From assembly GCA_007131745.1 (NCBI GenBank), contig SLPX01000008.1, forward strand, positions 1 through 41,020: a DNA stretch of 41,020 nucleotides, read 5' to 3'. Shown one piece after another: positions 40,727 to 41,020 of this stretch (within the stretch, counting starts at the first letter, position 1; the number at the start of each line of letters is the position of its first letter). The position numbers were made by a program, and so were the translations under genes. The notes under the pieces were generated by a model that was not told where the DNA came from, made no database searches, and saw only the letters and a list, made by a program, of their open reading frames with translations. The stretch is from Myxococcales bacterium (lineage in GTDB: Bacteria > Myxococcota > Polyangia > HGW-17 > SLPX01).

Positions 40727-41020
40727 ATGAAGAATATACATTCGAAATTTACGAGATCATCTCTCTCCAGGGTATTGTCGTGCGCGGCTGTTTTTTTTGC
40801 CCTGCTCCTTTTCTCGATTCCCGCGCGTTCAACCGAAGCGAACAACAGGAAAAGAAGAAGAAGATGCAGACCTGGTTGGTGTTTCTTATCGCCTGACACC
40901 TGAAACCGGTGAAAGGCTGTTAGGCGAATTTGCTGAAGGAGCTGATGAATTATATCAACAAGGGGTCCGGTTTACCTTTGGGGGCACACCACCGGTGGCA
41001 GATCGCGCCAGGGCTTTGGG
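40727..41020 (+). pseudogene. Secreted protein gene with apparent frameshift, runs off the window
   Basis: ATG 40727 has TTGGAGA just upstream. It opens a frame with a signal peptide (RVLSCAAVFFALLLFSIPARS) that ends at a TGA at 40901-40903. The next frame, starting about position 40854 (EEEDADLVGVSYRLTPETGERL), is open to the window end and looks coding. Removing one A from the AAAA run at 40850-40853 joins them (NNRKEEEDADLV). So this is one gene with a single-base insertion, a sequencing error, or a slippage site. An 8-T run at 40791-40798 is a second possible slip site, but the resulting N-terminus is less signal-peptide-like. The protein family is not recognised. Confidence 0.6.

Noticed and set aside
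40791..40798. 8-T run as the cause of the frameshift in the right-edge gene
   Set aside because: Shifting frame there replaces the hydrophobic signal peptide core with a poor, charged one; the A run at 40850-40853 gives a better join.
1..41020. CRISPR array, tRNA, rRNA or integrase/transposase genes
   Set aside because: No spaced repeats, no cloverleaf, and no transposase or integrase motifs were recognised by eye. A dedicated tool run was not possible.

Overview
The window reads as a piece of an anaerobic, Gram-negative, deltaproteobacterial or Myxococcota-like genome. Evidence: many lipobox-bearing surface proteins rich in cysteine repeats, a MopE-type CDGxDNDCDG motif, a MYXO-CTERM-like tail (GCGC, one membrane segment, RRR), an NBR1-Ig-like domain, and oxygen-sensitive enzymes (a glycyl-radical enzyme and an aldehyde:ferredoxin oxidoreductase of the tungsten family). 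No rRNA, tRNA, CRISPR array or integrase was recognised. The assignment is an inference from gene content.

Left part (1-7692, mostly minus strand): an alpha-glucoside phosphorolysis pair (a HAD phosphatase/mutase fused to a GH65 phosphorylase, preceded by a trehalose-phosphatase-like HAD protein), a lipoprotein, and a YyaL/SPATA20-type thioredoxin-fold protein. Second part (7843-15589, plus strand): a run of envelope proteins: a cysteine-rich lipoprotein with an NBR1-Ig-like end, a TolB/WD40-like anchored propeller, an O-antigen-ligase-like polymerase with TPRs, a small lipoprotein, a CAP-domain lipoprotein, an alpha/beta hydrolase and a secreted protein. Then, on the minus strand (15569-19080), an adenine-specific DNA methyltransferase is translationally coupled to a two-helix membrane protein. 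A plus-strand S9 serine peptidase follows (19318-21453).

The centrepiece (21399-32388, minus strand) is a nine-gene cluster of about 11 kb. In transcription order it encodes a glycyl-radical enzyme, a four-cluster ferredoxin (AorA-like), an aldehyde oxidoreductase (AorB-like), an FAD/NAD reductase (AorC-like), a DUF6282/amidohydrolase-like protein, a glycyl-radical activase, a dihydropyrimidine-dehydrogenase (PreA)-like flavoprotein, a MoaD/ThiS-like protein and a ThiF/MoeB-like protein. My reading is that the radical enzyme makes or exposes an aldehyde, the AOR complex oxidises it, and the PreA-like and DUF6282 proteins act on the same unknown substrate. Key active-site positions depart from the known families (CxD instead of CxE in the radical enzyme, no catalytic Cys in the PreA-like protein, AA instead of GG on the MoaD-like protein), so the substrate cannot be read off from known relatives.

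Right part (32770-41020, plus strand): a surface operon (cysteine-rich PPC-like lipoprotein, propeller-like secreted protein, NlpC/P60-like hydrolase with a sorting-like tail), a DUF4143-type AAA ATPase behind a 14-bp repeat/palindrome, MutL, an enoyl-CoA isomerase-type crotonase, and a secreted protein gene that appears frameshifted and runs off the window.
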